Under the pieces are notes generated by a model. The model did no database searches. It saw only the letters and a program-made list of their open reading frames with translations, and had not been told where the DNA came from. Of a stretch of 64,000 bases of DNA, positions 32,811 through 41,750 are shown piece by piece. Source of the stretch: Endozoicomonas sp. OPT23 (GTDB taxonomy: Bacteria > Pseudomonadota > Gammaproteobacteria > Pseudomonadales > Endozoicomonadaceae); contig NZ_PPFD01000003.1 of NCBI RefSeq assembly GCF_009653635.1, positions 514,955 to 578,954 of the forward strand. The letters are read 5' to 3'. Numbering within the stretch: position 1 is the stretch's first letter; each line of letters opens with the position of its first letter. The position numbers and the translations under genes were made by a program.

Positions 32811-33344
32811 TCAGACTTTTTCGACCTGAATAAATTCCAGCTCGACTGGTGTAGAGCGTCCGAAAATCATAACCGCCACATGCAGGCGACTCTTTTCGTA
32901 GTTAACTTCTTCTACCACACCATTGAAGTCCGCAAATGGACCATCAATAACTCGAACCATTTCACCAGGTTCGAACAACGTCTTCGGACGAGGCTTCTCA
33001 ACACCATCCTGAACACGCTGAAGAATAGCGTCTGCCTCTTTCTCGGTGATCGGTGCTGGCTTGGAGGCTGTGCCACCAATAAAGCCCATCACTCGCGGCG
33101 TATCTTTAATAAGATGCCAGCTATCTTCGTTCATTTCCATCTGGACTAACACGTAACCAGGGAAGAACTTACGCTCACTTTTGCGCTTCTGGCCGTTACG
33201 AATTTCAACCACTTCTTCAGTTGGAACTAAAATCTCACCAAAGTGATCTTCCATACTGTGAAGCTTGACGCGCTCAGTCAGCGAACGCATCACCTGCTTT
33301 TCATAGCCTGAATAGGCATGAACTACATACCAACGTTTCGCCAT
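32811..33344 (-). CDS. nusG: Transcription termination/antitermination factor NusG
   Basis: 177 residues from the ATG giving [17 protein letters not shown], preceded by AGGGATAGGA. An in-frame extension six codons longer overlaps secE and lacks family support. The N-terminal domain binds RNA polymerase. The C-terminal KOW domain ([20 protein letters not shown]) binds Rho or S10, the latter encoded in this window as rpsJ. It lies 10 bases after secE. Confidence 0.97.
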   Translation of the reverse strand: MAKRWYVVHAYSGYEKQVMRSLTERVKLHSMEDHFGEILVPTEEVVEIRNGQKRKSERKFFPGYVLVQMEMNEDSWHLIKDTPRVMGFIGGTASKPAPITEKEADAILQRVQDGVEKPRPKTLFEPGEMVRVIDGPFADFNGVVEEVNYEKSRLHVAVMIFGRSTPVELEFIQVEKV

Positions 33345-33354
33345 TGTCCTATCC

Positions 33355-33726
33355 CTATCCAATCAGGCTACTGATCATCCAGCCTAGCAGAGAATCGAGC
33401 GCCCATAAAATGAGGCCCATAATAACCACTACTGCAACAACTACCAGAGTGGTTTGTACTGTCTCCTGACGAGTCGGCCAGACAACCTTTCGAATCTCAA
33501 CCTTGGCTTCTTTAACCAGGTTCCAGAAGGCGCCGCCTTTCACGGTCTGCAGACCAATAAAGCCCGCAGCAACCGCCAACGCAACAAGAGCCAATGCTCT
33601 ATACAGAACAGACTCTTCAGTAAAATATGTATTTCCAGCTACGCCAGCCGCTACCAGAATCGCTACCAAGGCCCATTTAAGCCCATCCAGACGACCCTCA
33701 GTCGCTACTTCAGGTTTTCCACTCAT
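33355..33726 (-). CDS. secE: Preprotein translocase subunit SecE
   Basis: 123 residues from the ATG giving [18 protein letters not shown]. It has three predicted membrane segments, as in E. coli SecE, and the conserved cytoplasmic motif [15 protein letters not shown] before the last one. It clamps SecY in the SecYEG channel. An upstream in-frame extension has no support. It lies 104 bases after tRNA-Trp and 10 bases before nusG. Confidence 0.96.
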   Translation of the reverse strand: MSGKPEVATEGRLDGLKWALVAILVAAGVAGNTYFTEESVLYRALALVALAVAAGFIGLQTVKGGAFWNLVKEAKVEIRKVVWPTRQETVQTTLVVVAVVVIMGLILWALDSLLGWMISSLIG

Positions 33727-33829
33727 CAGTTGACTTTCTCTATTCGGAAAAGCTTTGCCTAATAACTTCAATTACTAAGAACTTTTACAATCAAGAGCAC
33801 TTAATACAAAGTTGGCTTGAATCAAGATA

Positions 33830-33905
33830 TGGCAGGCCAGGAGGGAATCGAACCCCCAACCCCCGGTTTTGGAGACCGGTGCTCTACCAATTGAACTACT
33901 GGCCT
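33830..33905 (-). tRNA. tRNA-Trp (CCA anticodon)
   Basis: A complete cloverleaf of 76 bases including an encoded CCA end. The acceptor stem pairs AGGCCAG with CTGGCCT, the D arm has AGTTCAATTGGTAGAGC, the anticodon loop reads CTCCAAA and the T arm contains GTTCGATTC. It lies directly upstream of secE, as in pseudomonads. Confidence 0.97.
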
Positions 33906-33997
33906 GTATCTGAGTAGTCGATCGACTACCTTCTCTTGATACGAGGACCGATAAATTATAATCGACCCCGATCAAACTGAAAAGTCTTATTCTATTA

Positions 33998-34021
33998 AAC
34001 CTCAACCCAAACCTTGAGGTT
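33998..34021. repeat. Inverted repeat in the tRNA-Thr/tRNA-Trp gap
   Basis: A perfect 8-bp stem (AACCTCAA/TTGAGGTT) around an 8-base loop. With the adjacent terminator-like hairpin it fills most of the 153-base gap where other gammaproteobacteria carry a second tuf gene. Confidence 0.7.
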
Positions 34022-34027
34022 AAAAAT

Positions 34028-34050
34028 AAGGGAAGCATTTCGCTTCCCTT
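34028..34050 (-). terminator. Terminator after tRNA-Tyr/Gly/Thr
   Basis: A perfect 9-bp stem (AAGGGAAGC/GCTTCCCTT) with a 5-base loop is followed on the minus strand by ATTTTT. It begins 9 bases after the 3' end of tRNA-Thr and probably ends the tRNA transcript, leaving tRNA-Trp and secE to another promoter. Confidence 0.8.
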
Positions 34051-34058
34051 ATATATTC

Positions 34059-34134
34059 TGGAGCTCTCGAGCAGATTTGAACTGCCGACCTCACCCTTAC
34101 CAAGGGTGCGCTCTACCAACTGAGCTACGAGAGC
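34059..34134 (-). tRNA. tRNA-Thr (GGT anticodon)
   Basis: 76 bases with encoded CCA. Acceptor stem GCTCTCG/CGAGAGC, D arm AGCTCAGTTGGTAGAGC, anticodon loop TTGGTAA and T arm GTTCAAATC form a normal cloverleaf. Middle member of the Tyr-Gly-Thr-Trp cluster. Confidence 0.97.
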
Positions 34135-34151
34135 ACTCTAATTCAGAATAT

Positions 34152-34225
<74 letters not shown>

Positions 34226-34306
34226 AGAGCTAAATTCGCCAAGCAAGCATCGCTTCTTGCGAATCCCGCTTCATTAACCTTCTCAAAAAAGAAGACTAAA
34301 GAAAAG

Positions 34307-34390
34307 TGGTGGTGGGGGCTGGATTCGAACCAGCGAAGCTTTCGCGTCAGATTTACAGTCTGATCCCTTTGGCCACTCGGGAACCCCACC
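34307..34390 (-). tRNA. tRNA-Tyr (GTA anticodon)
   Basis: 84 bases with encoded CCA and the long variable arm of class II tRNAs. Acceptor stem GGTGGGG/CCCCACC, anticodon loop CTGTAAA and T arm GTTCGAATC are present. First tRNA of the cluster, downstream of the SPOR-protein gene. Confidence 0.97.
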
Positions 34391-34519
34391 TCAGTGCTGC
34401 GCTATTTTATTCAGGAGCTTTTCAAAGTCAAGCTGTTGTTTCTACTGGCTGAGTAGAAAGCTTGTTGCTTCGCCGCCATCTCTTGTTTTGAATGGCTGCC
34501 CCCGAAGCGCAGGCGTATA

Positions 34520-35236
34520 TTAGTGAAACGAATCGTCAGTTGCAATCCCTTTGCAGCTTTTTTCCAGCATTTTCAGCCCTTTGTATTCTTTACTGATATC
34601 AGCCCATATTTTTCCACCCAGATCACCGGCTTTACCTGCCTCCATTTCCAGCCAGAATACTTTTGGATTTCTTTTCAGTTTCTTAATAGCTGTTTCATAC
34701 CCTGCTTCTAATAAACGACGGCTGACTTGGTTTGCAGATTTCTGTTTAGTGAACAGTCCCAGTGAAATACCGTTGGCCAGCTCTCCCTGAGTGATAACAA
34801 AACTGTCGATCCCCTGCCCCTGGAGCTCACGCAGTAATCGAATGGCTGCCTGCCTGTTTGCCAGAGGTGGAATATGAACCCAGTAATCTTCTCCGGCGGC
34901 TTCGTTATCAGAACGTTCTCGACTGCTTAGCCCGAGAGAGAATAGCCGTTGTTGCAACTGGTCAGCTTTCTTTGCTGTCCTGAATGGACCCAGCACAAGG
35001 CATTGTCTGGCATTATGAACCTTTGTTTCTGTTTGTTCTTTCTTAGAGGCAGTAACAGATACGATACTCTTTGGCTTGGCCGCAATTTCAGAGAGAAGGA
35101 CGATACGCTTGCCCTGCAGCGGCACTGCATTTGTTACAGGCGCAACTTCAGGATAATTCTGATGAGACTGCTGATAATAGCCCCAGACAAAGTAGCAGGC
35201 GTTTGCAAAAAGAAGAACAAGAAAGATCCAGCGCAT
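34520..35236 (-). CDS. SPOR-domain membrane protein
   Basis: 238 residues from the ATG giving MRWIFLVLLFANACYFVWGY. One N-terminal membrane segment (residues 1-20) is followed by a low-complexity linker and two SPOR-like stretches: LVLGPFRTAKKADQLQQRL with LGLSSRER (about 80-150), and GISLGLFTKQKSANQVSRRL with a weaker continuation. SPOR domains bind denuded peptidoglycan at division sites. An SPOR protein follows coaX in related genomes, and here it begins 85 bases after it. Confidence 0.88.
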   Translation of the reverse strand: MRWIFLVLLFANACYFVWGYYQQSHQNYPEVAPVTNAVPLQGKRIVLLSEIAAKPKSIVSVTASKKEQTETKVHNARQCLVLGPFRTAKKADQLQQRLFSLGLSSRERSDNEAAGEDYWVHIPPLANRQAAIRLLRELQGQGIDSFVITQGELANGISLGLFTKQKSANQVSRRLLEAGYETAIKKLKRNPKVFWLEMEAGKAGDLGGKIWADISKEYKGLKMLEKSCKGIATDDSFH

Positions 35237-35321
35237 AACCAAGCCTGTTTCGAATGCCTGATGCCTTCAGGCCTGAATTTATTACTTATTGTTTCTTTCT
35301 TCTCATATAGAGGAAAGAACA

Positions 35322-36071
35322 TTAACGATGCTGACTGATAATACCCAGACCGTCCATCACAAGATCAGGAACATAGACTCGCTGATGCTGGCTTTTCAAA
35401 TGGTCTAGCAGCTGCGGAGCATCGCCTCCGGTAATATAGAGTACCGCGTTCCGGTACCGAGCACATACTTCATCTACCATAGCCACACTCATGGCAAGAA
35501 CACCATGATTGATGCAATCCATGGTTATATCACCCAACTCTGTTGCATGAGCAGGGTGCTCAACCGTCTCCAGCTCAGCAGTGTTAATGGCCAGAGATTC
35601 TTTCATCAGTCTCAGTCCAGGCACTATGTAACCACCCAGATGCAGCCCTTCTGAATCAACTACATCAATAGTCATAGCCGTGCCGCAATCAACAACCACT
35701 TTTATATTGTCAGGATGACTGTTGTGCGCTGCCAGCATAGCGAGCCAGCGATCGACACCCAGCATCTCTACCTTCTTATATATAACCGTTACACCTGCAC
35801 ACTGTTTCTGTGTTCTGGCAACAATCGGTTCAATACCTGCAATATCTCTTAGTATCTGCTGAAGTCGCTCCAGCCGGTCAGCACCGGAAACCATCGAGAT
35901 AGCCGCTGCAGAAATACCACCAGCCGTTGTCACAATGGCAGAAAGTTCGTCCTGCCAGTTCTTTTTATTATCAATACGTCCGGAATCAATGGTTTGAGAC
36001 CCACTCACCAGTCGCCATTTCAAGCAGGTATTGCCCGCATCCAGCTGCAGGTGTTTCTGAGCATCTGTCAT
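35322..36071 (-). CDS. coaX: Type III pantothenate kinase
   Basis: 249 residues. CoaX phosphorylates pantothenate in the first step of coenzyme A synthesis, needs a monovalent cation and is not inhibited by CoA. The phosphate-binding DAGNTCLKWR, the VDCGTAMTIDVV motif and GGYIVPGLRLMKESL are intact. The start overlaps the birA stop by 4 bases (ATGA), indicating coupling. No coaA-type kinase is seen in the window. Confidence 0.96.
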   Translation of the reverse strand: MTDAQKHLQLDAGNTCLKWRLVSGSQTIDSGRIDNKKNWQDELSAIVTTAGGISAAAISMVSGADRLERLQQILRDIAGIEPIVARTQKQCAGVTVIYKKVEMLGVDRWLAMLAAHNSHPDNIKVVVDCGTAMTIDVVDSEGLHLGGYIVPGLRLMKESLAINTAELETVEHPAHATELGDITMDCINHGVLAMSVAMVDEVCARYRNAVLYITGGDAPQLLDHLKSQHQRVYVPDLVMDGLGIISQHR

Positions 36072-37030
36072 GATTTTCTCAAGGAGACCTCGCCACCGTT
36101 AAACACCATAACGCCTGAATCCGTTTCCAGCATCAAGCCACCCAGCTCATTAACACCCATGCAACGGCCATGCACCGTTCTGGTCGCTGCAACCAGTTTC
36201 ACCGGATCACCTTTAAAAGCATCGTACTCACACCATTGATCACGGAACAGGGCAAAACCTCCCTGACTGAAACCTTTCAATAAATGGCTCAAACTGTTAA
36301 CCAGCTCACCAACCACTTGATTACGGCTTACCGCTTTACCGCAGATTCTATGAAGATCCGTTGCTGGTTGATCGATACTCACCAGATGTTCATCAGATAA
36401 TCGTATATTTATACCTATACCAATAATGACCTGACATTCACCTGTTGGATCACCACTAACTTCCAGCAGAATGCCGCTTAGCTTTTTCCCCTGCCAGAGA
36501 ATATCGTTGGGCCACTTCAGTTTCAGATCTCTGACACCCACCGATTCAAGTGCTTTTACGACCGCCAGGCCAACGGCCAGACTCAAACCTTCCAGAGAAG
36601 CAGTGCCTTCTCCACTGTTCCACAGAGCAGAGAGACTGATGGTTGAACCTAATGGACTTTGCCAGACTCGCCCTCTTCGTCCGCGACCACCCGATTGATG
36701 CTCTGCCAGACAATAGCGCACTTTGTCACCAGGCAGTTTACCCAACTCACGAACCCAGTCGTTGGTTGAACCCGTAGACAAAGTAGTATGAAGTTCTACG
36801 CGTTCAGTTATATCCGGTTCAATAACAGGAAGGATCTGCTGTTCATCAAGCAGTTCAATCCCTGAGCCGAGTCGATAACCCCTGCCACGAACAGAATCCA
36901 GCGTCAATCCGAGTTCTTCGAGCGATTTCAGCTTTTTCCATATAGCTGCACGACTGATACCCAGCTTTTCTCCCAACTCTTCACCGGAGTGAAACTGACC
37001 ATCGGATAACAGTGCTAATAATTTCTGCAT
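36068..37030 (-). CDS. birA: Bifunctional biotin ligase / biotin operon repressor
   Basis: 320 residues. An N-terminal winged helix (about 1-60, SGEELGEKLGISRAAIWKKL) binds the bio operator. The central ligase domain has GRGRRGRVWQSPLGSTISLS for biotinyl-AMP and KWPNDI with the catalytic Lys; a C-terminal SH3-like domain follows. It biotinylates acetyl-CoA carboxylase and represses biotin genes. First gene of the birA-coaX-SPOR group. Confidence 0.96.
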   Translation of the reverse strand: MQKLLALLSDGQFHSGEELGEKLGISRAAIWKKLKSLEELGLTLDSVRGRGYRLGSGIELLDEQQILPVIEPDITERVELHTTLSTGSTNDWVRELGKLPGDKVRYCLAEHQSGGRGRRGRVWQSPLGSTISLSALWNSGEGTASLEGLSLAVGLAVVKALESVGVRDLKLKWPNDILWQGKKLSGILLEVSGDPTGECQVIIGIGINIRLSDEHLVSIDQPATDLHRICGKAVSRNQVVGELVNSLSHLLKGFSQGGFALFRDQWCEYDAFKGDPVKLVAATRTVHGRCMGVNELGGLMLETDSGVMVFNGGEVSLRKS

Positions 37031-37207
37031 TCTCTGCCTAAAGTAAGTCTGGCCGGTACAAAACCGTTAGTGCTCTTCCATTGGAATGGCAAATGATATG
37101 CGCTGTTGGCTGCTGCCTCAAATCAGTAACGAACTTTCTGTCAGATGCCGAGTCTTAGAAGTAAATGTGTAGCTATATTATTTCTACACCAAAGCAGAGA
37201 GAAATTA

Positions 37208-38941
37208 ATGAACGTTTATAAGAATCTATCCGCTGCTTTTGCCGTAGGGCTTTCTTTTGTAGCTTATGCACACTCCCCTAACGACCACTCCTTGGATATA
37301 TATCCAGGACTGCAGGACTACGATCAAATTTTTTCTCTGCAAGGCTTCGAGCCAGATACAGTGTTGGGAGAGATTAAAAATAAGAACTATGAAGAAGAAC
37401 TGCTGGCGCCATGGAATGAAACCTGGCTCAATCAGGTTTTGACGAACATACCAGCCCCAAAAGATAGCTCCAAAATTCAGTTACTCATTAAGGATGTCTT
37501 TACTACTTATCAAAAAGAGTTAGCTGGCAGCACTAACGACGTAAGCTCTAGTCAGGCCTTTATCGCAAACAGACCTCAGAACCTTTTTCATGCTTTGGAT
37601 AATGATGAACCAAATCTCATCATCCACTTGCTAGACAATATTCTGACGATAGCCAGACTCGATCGCTACTTCCTTTCCGGTACTAAAATCACTCGAGAAA
37701 AACAATTACAATTTGCCAGGAAGATACTCAGCCTTGATACCTTCTCAACCTTCTCTCACGACGCCAGAGCAATAACCGTTACGGACGCTCATGCATCATT
37801 CCTTCCAAGCAAAGAAGCTATTACTAATGACCTTGCCGGTACTGCCAATACAGGCTCGGATCAGAAAACCTCATCATCCTTTATTCCAGCTAACACCCCA
37901 CTTTATGTCCTTGGACAATTGAATGATGATGAAAAGATGACGCCGGAAGACAGCTCATGGCTCATCGTATGGAGACCGGAGTTTGGCATTAAATTTGTTC
38001 GCTCAGAACATGTGGCTTTGCTCTCTGCTGAAGACATTGAGATATATAAAACGGCGGCAAAAGACAGTGTCGAACTGGTTGCTTCAACCAGGTTGAGTGC
38101 TACCTATTTTACTGACCGTCGCCGTTTTCTACGCCCAGGCACACCCATACTGAGAAATAACGATCAATTCCTTACAGCGATTTCTCTCTATGATAATCAG
38201 CTGCCAACCACACCCCACGGGTTAAAGCTTTATCATGCCTACCTCACCAACACTCACCTGGCAGTAAAAGACTCGGAACAAGAGCTGGCCGATCATATCA
38301 GGCCTGTATCACATCCATTCACTGTCGCTGAATATCAGAGACAGCTGCATCTCAATACTTTTGATAATCCCTGGTACGTAAGGCCGAATGAAAATAAGCC
38401 TTTTGCCTGGGGTGAAGCACCTGTAGGCCCGGACAATTACAACGGGCAGGATGTCTCAAATTTCATTCGTAAAGTGCTTCTGCAATTTGGTATTAATCTC
38501 CCGCGCTATTCCGGAGACCAGATTATTGAAGGACTTACGACTAACCCTGTTTATGGAACCCTGGATGGTTTCACTAAGTTTGTAACAGGTAGCACTCTCA
38601 TCGAAGACAAGCTCAATGACTTCCATCAGGCTCTGGTTGATCACTGCAATCCTGGATACTTCACTTCTTTTGGAGCAGGCAGCCATGCAGCCTGCCTCGG
38701 GAGTATCACCTGGGAACAGCTAAATACTCTGGACTCAAAAGCTGCGCAGGATGCTATCGAGCATGGAAACATGACGACTGATGACAGGATTCCCTTGCTG
38801 GCTTTAAGTCCTGTAGGGCTAAAAGCCTCATCAGGCTGGTATATAACAGGAAAGACAGCTGTCTACCCGGTATTCAAATCAGAACCACACAATGCCTGGG
38901 TGTCCAGAGCCAACCTGTTTATCTACAGCTACTTTAAGTGA
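37208..38941 (+). CDS. Exported SH3/NlpC-P60-like protein lacking the catalytic Cys
   Basis: 577 residues from the ATG after AGAGAGA, giving a signal peptide (MNVYKNLSAAFAVGLSFVAYAHS). The order of parts matches the NlpC/P60 hydrolases with an N-terminal stabilising region (LLAPWNETWL) and two SH3-like domains (from about 185, with NTPLYVLGQL and WRPEFGIKFVRSEHVALL; then ATYFTDRRRFLRPGTPIL). The C-terminal part matches NlpC/P60 at FAWGEAPVG and FIRKVLLQFGINLPRYSGDQ. The catalytic site normally reading DCS is DVS, with Val416 in place of Cys, and no clear partner His segment follows. It is probably a cell-wall-binding pseudoenzyme. Confidence 0.82.
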   Translation: MNVYKNLSAAFAVGLSFVAYAHSPNDHSLDIYPGLQDYDQIFSLQGFEPDTVLGEIKNKNYEEELLAPWNETWLNQVLTNIPAPKDSSKIQLLIKDVFTTYQKELAGSTNDVSSSQAFIANRPQNLFHALDNDEPNLIIHLLDNILTIARLDRYFLSGTKITREKQLQFARKILSLDTFSTFSHDARAITVTDAHASFLPSKEAITNDLAGTANTGSDQKTSSSFIPANTPLYVLGQLNDDEKMTPEDSSWLIVWRPEFGIKFVRSEHVALLSAEDIEIYKTAAKDSVELVASTRLSATYFTDRRRFLRPGTPILRNNDQFLTAISLYDNQLPTTPHGLKLYHAYLTNTHLAVKDSEQELADHIRPVSHPFTVAEYQRQLHLNTFDNPWYVRPNENKPFAWGEAPVGPDNYNGQDVSNFIRKVLLQFGINLPRYSGDQIIEGLTTNPVYGTLDGFTKFVTGSTLIEDKLNDFHQALVDHCNPGYFTSFGAGSHAACLGSITWEQLNTLDSKAAQDAIEHGNMTTDDRIPLLALSPVGLKASSGWYITGKTAVYPVFKSEPHNAWVSRANLFIYSYFK

Positions 38942-38959
38942 TAATAAAAATGAGCGCCT

Positions 38960-38986
38960 AAAGATGCATGAATTGCGTGCATCTTT
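38960..38986 (+). terminator. Hairpin after the NlpC-P60-like gene
   Basis: A perfect 9-bp stem (AAAGATGCA/TGCATCTTT) with a 9-base loop begins 18 bases after the stop codon. The T run is short, so termination strength is uncertain. Confidence 0.5.
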
Positions 38987-39062
38987 ACTACTCGGAGGAC
39001 CTTCATTTTCTTTTGATCCAAACGATAACCTTAATTACTAAGGTCAGCCAAACTTCAGTCTT

Positions 39063-40460
39063 ATGGACAGGGTTCCACGAAAACCTCCAGCAGAGTCACA
39101 GCCTTCATTCTCTTCATCGAAAAAACTTGAGAAATTAATCAGATCAAATGAAGAAGGGAGTTACAGAGGAAGAAAAGCAACCAGAACCGATTCAGCATTG
39201 GTACAGAGTAACAGAGGGAAGACCTTAGCATCTGATCAAGAACGTACGGTAAAGATGCATTCTTCCTCTATAAATCTCTCTGCTCCCCCCCAACCAAACC
39301 CCGATAAAAGCATCAGGGTTTTAACAGATCTGGCCTCCCTATCACCTCTGGATCTGGTGCGCCTGATTGTAGAAGGCAAGTTACTTGATCAGGAAAACGG
39401 TTGTTATCAGTTTGAGCAGAGAGATCCTGGGTGTATCCAAAAAATGGCAAAAGGCTTTGCAGCTGTTACTAAAGACCTTAGTAATGGAAGGAAAGCCATC
39501 AGTGCGGAATGGCTAAAAGAGCTTCACAAACAGGCTCTTGGTGACAAATTCGCTATGAATTACGATTCAACAAAAGAGCTTGATGCCGGACTAATCAATG
39601 CCCGCCATATTGCTTATAAATTTATCTCTCAGAAAATATATACAACACAAGGTCTTGTGGAGCTATATGACGTTATGAATGTTCTAACAGGGCTGTCTCC
39701 AAGCACACAGTCGACCAGACCACCTTTTCTACTTCATTCTAATGATCTGCTAAAGAGCGCTTATCTACCTAAAGAGCTAGCTGTTTATCTCTTTGATGAA
39801 CTTACACACTTAGACAAAGCTGAAATTGAAGCAGAAATTGGAAGAAGAATATCAGCCCTCAGCCCTCTTGAATATTCTGAGGAATTTCTGAATGACTTAA
39901 AGTTGATCTACGATAAAGAAAAACTTAACGGTATTTTCTGCGAGACAATGCATGAAAACTTTAATAGAGAAGAAGTGCTTGAAAGGTGCTGTGCGGTATT
40001 GGATGGCAGACTAGAGCGTGCTAAATCAAACGAAGAAATTTACGAAAATCTGGCTTATTTTTTACAATATTATTTTTACATTCATCCTTTTACCGATGGC
40101 AACTTAAGAACCGTCATGCTTGCCTGTAATCATACTTTAATGCATTTTGGACTACCTCCATTAATGATGCATGACCCTAATATCGTTTTATTATATGATT
40201 GTGAACGTATCAAACAGGAGCTGATTAAAGGCAGCGAAAATACGTTATCTCTCCTGAAGTTTACAAAGCTACATGATTACGACTTTGATTTACTCTCAGA
40301 CTATGAAAAGCAGGAGTGCGCAGAGTTCATACACCCACTGCTCGATACTTTGAATGAGATAAAGAAATCCAATAATTCATGGTGGAGACAACCTCTTTCA
40401 TCCGTGAAATCAGCCTGGAATTACACCACTCGCGGTCTCTGGCCTTACTCTCCAGATTGA
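39063..40460 (+). CDS. Fic-domain protein with variant motif
   Basis: 465 residues. The first ~95 residues are rich in Ser, Lys, Arg and Pro and look disordered. A helical region follows, then a Fic core with the motif HPFTDGNLR at 341-349, where the canonical form is HxFx(D/E)GNGRxxR. His341, Phe343, Asp345, Gly346, Asn347 and Arg349 are kept, but the Gly before the first Arg is Leu348. Fic enzymes usually transfer AMP or other phosphoryl groups to Ser, Thr or Tyr hydroxyls of target proteins. No signal peptide is seen, so export would need a dedicated secretion system. No recognisable antitoxin partner is adjacent. The ribosome binding site is weak. Confidence 0.85.
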   Translation: MDRVPRKPPAESQPSFSSSKKLEKLIRSNEEGSYRGRKATRTDSALVQSNRGKTLASDQERTVKMHSSSINLSAPPQPNPDKSIRVLTDLASLSPLDLVRLIVEGKLLDQENGCYQFEQRDPGCIQKMAKGFAAVTKDLSNGRKAISAEWLKELHKQALGDKFAMNYDSTKELDAGLINARHIAYKFISQKIYTTQGLVELYDVMNVLTGLSPSTQSTRPPFLLHSNDLLKSAYLPKELAVYLFDELTHLDKAEIEAEIGRRISALSPLEYSEEFLNDLKLIYDKEKLNGIFCETMHENFNREEVLERCCAVLDGRLERAKSNEEIYENLAYFLQYYFYIHPFTDGNLRTVMLACNHTLMHFGLPPLMMHDPNIVLLYDCERIKQELIKGSENTLSLLKFTKLHDYDFDLLSDYEKQECAEFIHPLLDTLNEIKKSNNSWWRQPLSSVKSAWNYTTRGLWPYSPD

Positions 40461-40649
40461 ACGACCCCAGACATTTATCCCCTATAGATAAACACTCGGC
40501 AATGTCAGCCGCATAGAAAACACTGTTAAACAGCCACCTTAAGCCTATTTCTTCTGAACAGCTTCGCGTAGAAACCACTTGGCTGACAGTAGCTCCACTG
40601 CATATACTCACAGTGCCACTCAACAATAGAAAACAAAGCGGTAGCCATC

Positions 40650-41702
40650 ATGAGTATATTCAAATCCCACATCGCCGAAATGGGTGCCTATAAACCACCT
40701 CTTGATGGACGGGACCCTCATGAACATTTGCTGCTGGATTTCAATGAAAGAACTTTGCCTGTCTGCCCTACGGTAAAACAGGCAATGATTGACTACATTC
40801 AGGATGACCGCCTTCAGTGCTACCCGTCCTATGGCAACATTACCAGCCGTATTGCTGACTACTGTAATGTCCAGACCTCACAGGTAATGATCACCAATGG
40901 CTCTGATCAGGGTATTGACCTGATCATTCGTTCTGCCTGCCGTGAAGGTAATGAAGCTATTATTCCAGGCCCGACTTTTGCCATGTACCATCAGGTGGCT
41001 AAAGTTGAAAACCTAAACATCATTGAGCCGTCGTACAGCAAAGATAAAGGCTTCCCGAAAAGTGAAGTTCTGGCAGCTATAACCGACAAGACTCGTTTAA
41101 TTGTTATAGCGAACCCAAACAATCCGAGCGGAACGGAAGTTCCTAGAGAAGATATTCTGGCCATAGCCAAAGCGGCGCCTGAAGCCGCGATTCTCGTCGA
41201 CGAGTGTTACTTCGAGTACACACAGCAAACAGTCGCTGATGTTGTTGATCAATACCCGAACTTACTGGTTACAAGAACTTTTTCAAAAACCTGGGGCCTG
41301 CCTTCGGTTCGCTTCGGTTATGTGATCAGTAACGCAGAAAACATCAATACCCTGCTCAATGTTCGTGGGCCTTACGATATTAACCAGCTAGCCGTGGTTG
41401 CTATTGAAGCAGCTCTGGCGAATCCGGGTTATACGGAGCAGTATGTAAAGGAAGTAATGGAAGTATCTAAACCTATGTTCGAGGAATTTCTTGATCAGCA
41501 GGGGATTGAATATTGGCCCAGTGTCGCTAATTTTGTGTGGATGTTTCCGGAGAAGCCGGAAGAGCTGGAGCAGTACCTTCGCAGAAACGGAGTACTAGTC
41601 AGACCTAAAACAGATGAAAGTAGCAGGGTGGGACTACGGATTAATTTTGGCAGTAAATATCAGACTGAAAACCTTATCAAACTCATATCGCTTTTCCTCT
41701 GA
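40650..41702 (+). CDS. HisC-type class I/II aminotransferase
   Basis: 350 residues of the PLP-dependent fold type I. Segments match histidinol-phosphate aminotransferases: LDFNERTLPVCPTVKQAM, TNGSDQGIDLI, ANPNNPSGTEVP, VDECYFEY, and RTFSKTWGLPSVRFGYVI with the Schiff-base Lys. The C-terminal Arg (VGLRINFG) that binds substrate carboxylate or phosphate is present. Whether its substrate is histidinol phosphate or another amino acid such as an aromatic one cannot be told. It stands alone, with no other his genes nearby. Confidence 0.9.
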   Translation: MSIFKSHIAEMGAYKPPLDGRDPHEHLLLDFNERTLPVCPTVKQAMIDYIQDDRLQCYPSYGNITSRIADYCNVQTSQVMITNGSDQGIDLIIRSACREGNEAIIPGPTFAMYHQVAKVENLNIIEPSYSKDKGFPKSEVLAAITDKTRLIVIANPNNPSGTEVPREDILAIAKAAPEAAILVDECYFEYTQQTVADVVDQYPNLLVTRTFSKTWGLPSVRFGYVISNAENINTLLNVRGPYDINQLAVVAIEAALANPGYTEQYVKEVMEVSKPMFEEFLDQQGIEYWPSVANFVWMFPEKPEELEQYLRRNGVLVRPKTDESSRVGLRINFGSKYQTENLIKLISLFL

Positions 41703-41721
41703 ATCAGTAGTACAACCAAGA

Positions 41722-41744
41722 AAGAGGCTGATCATCAGCCTCTT
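41722..41744. terminator. Shared hairpin between convergent genes
   Basis: A 23-base near-perfect palindrome (AAGAGGCTGAT/ATCAGCCTCTT) lies between the convergent ends of the aminotransferase gene and the ubiquitin-protease gene. Flanking T runs are short, so it would be a weak two-way terminator. Confidence 0.55.
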
Positions 41745-41750
41745 CCAGAT

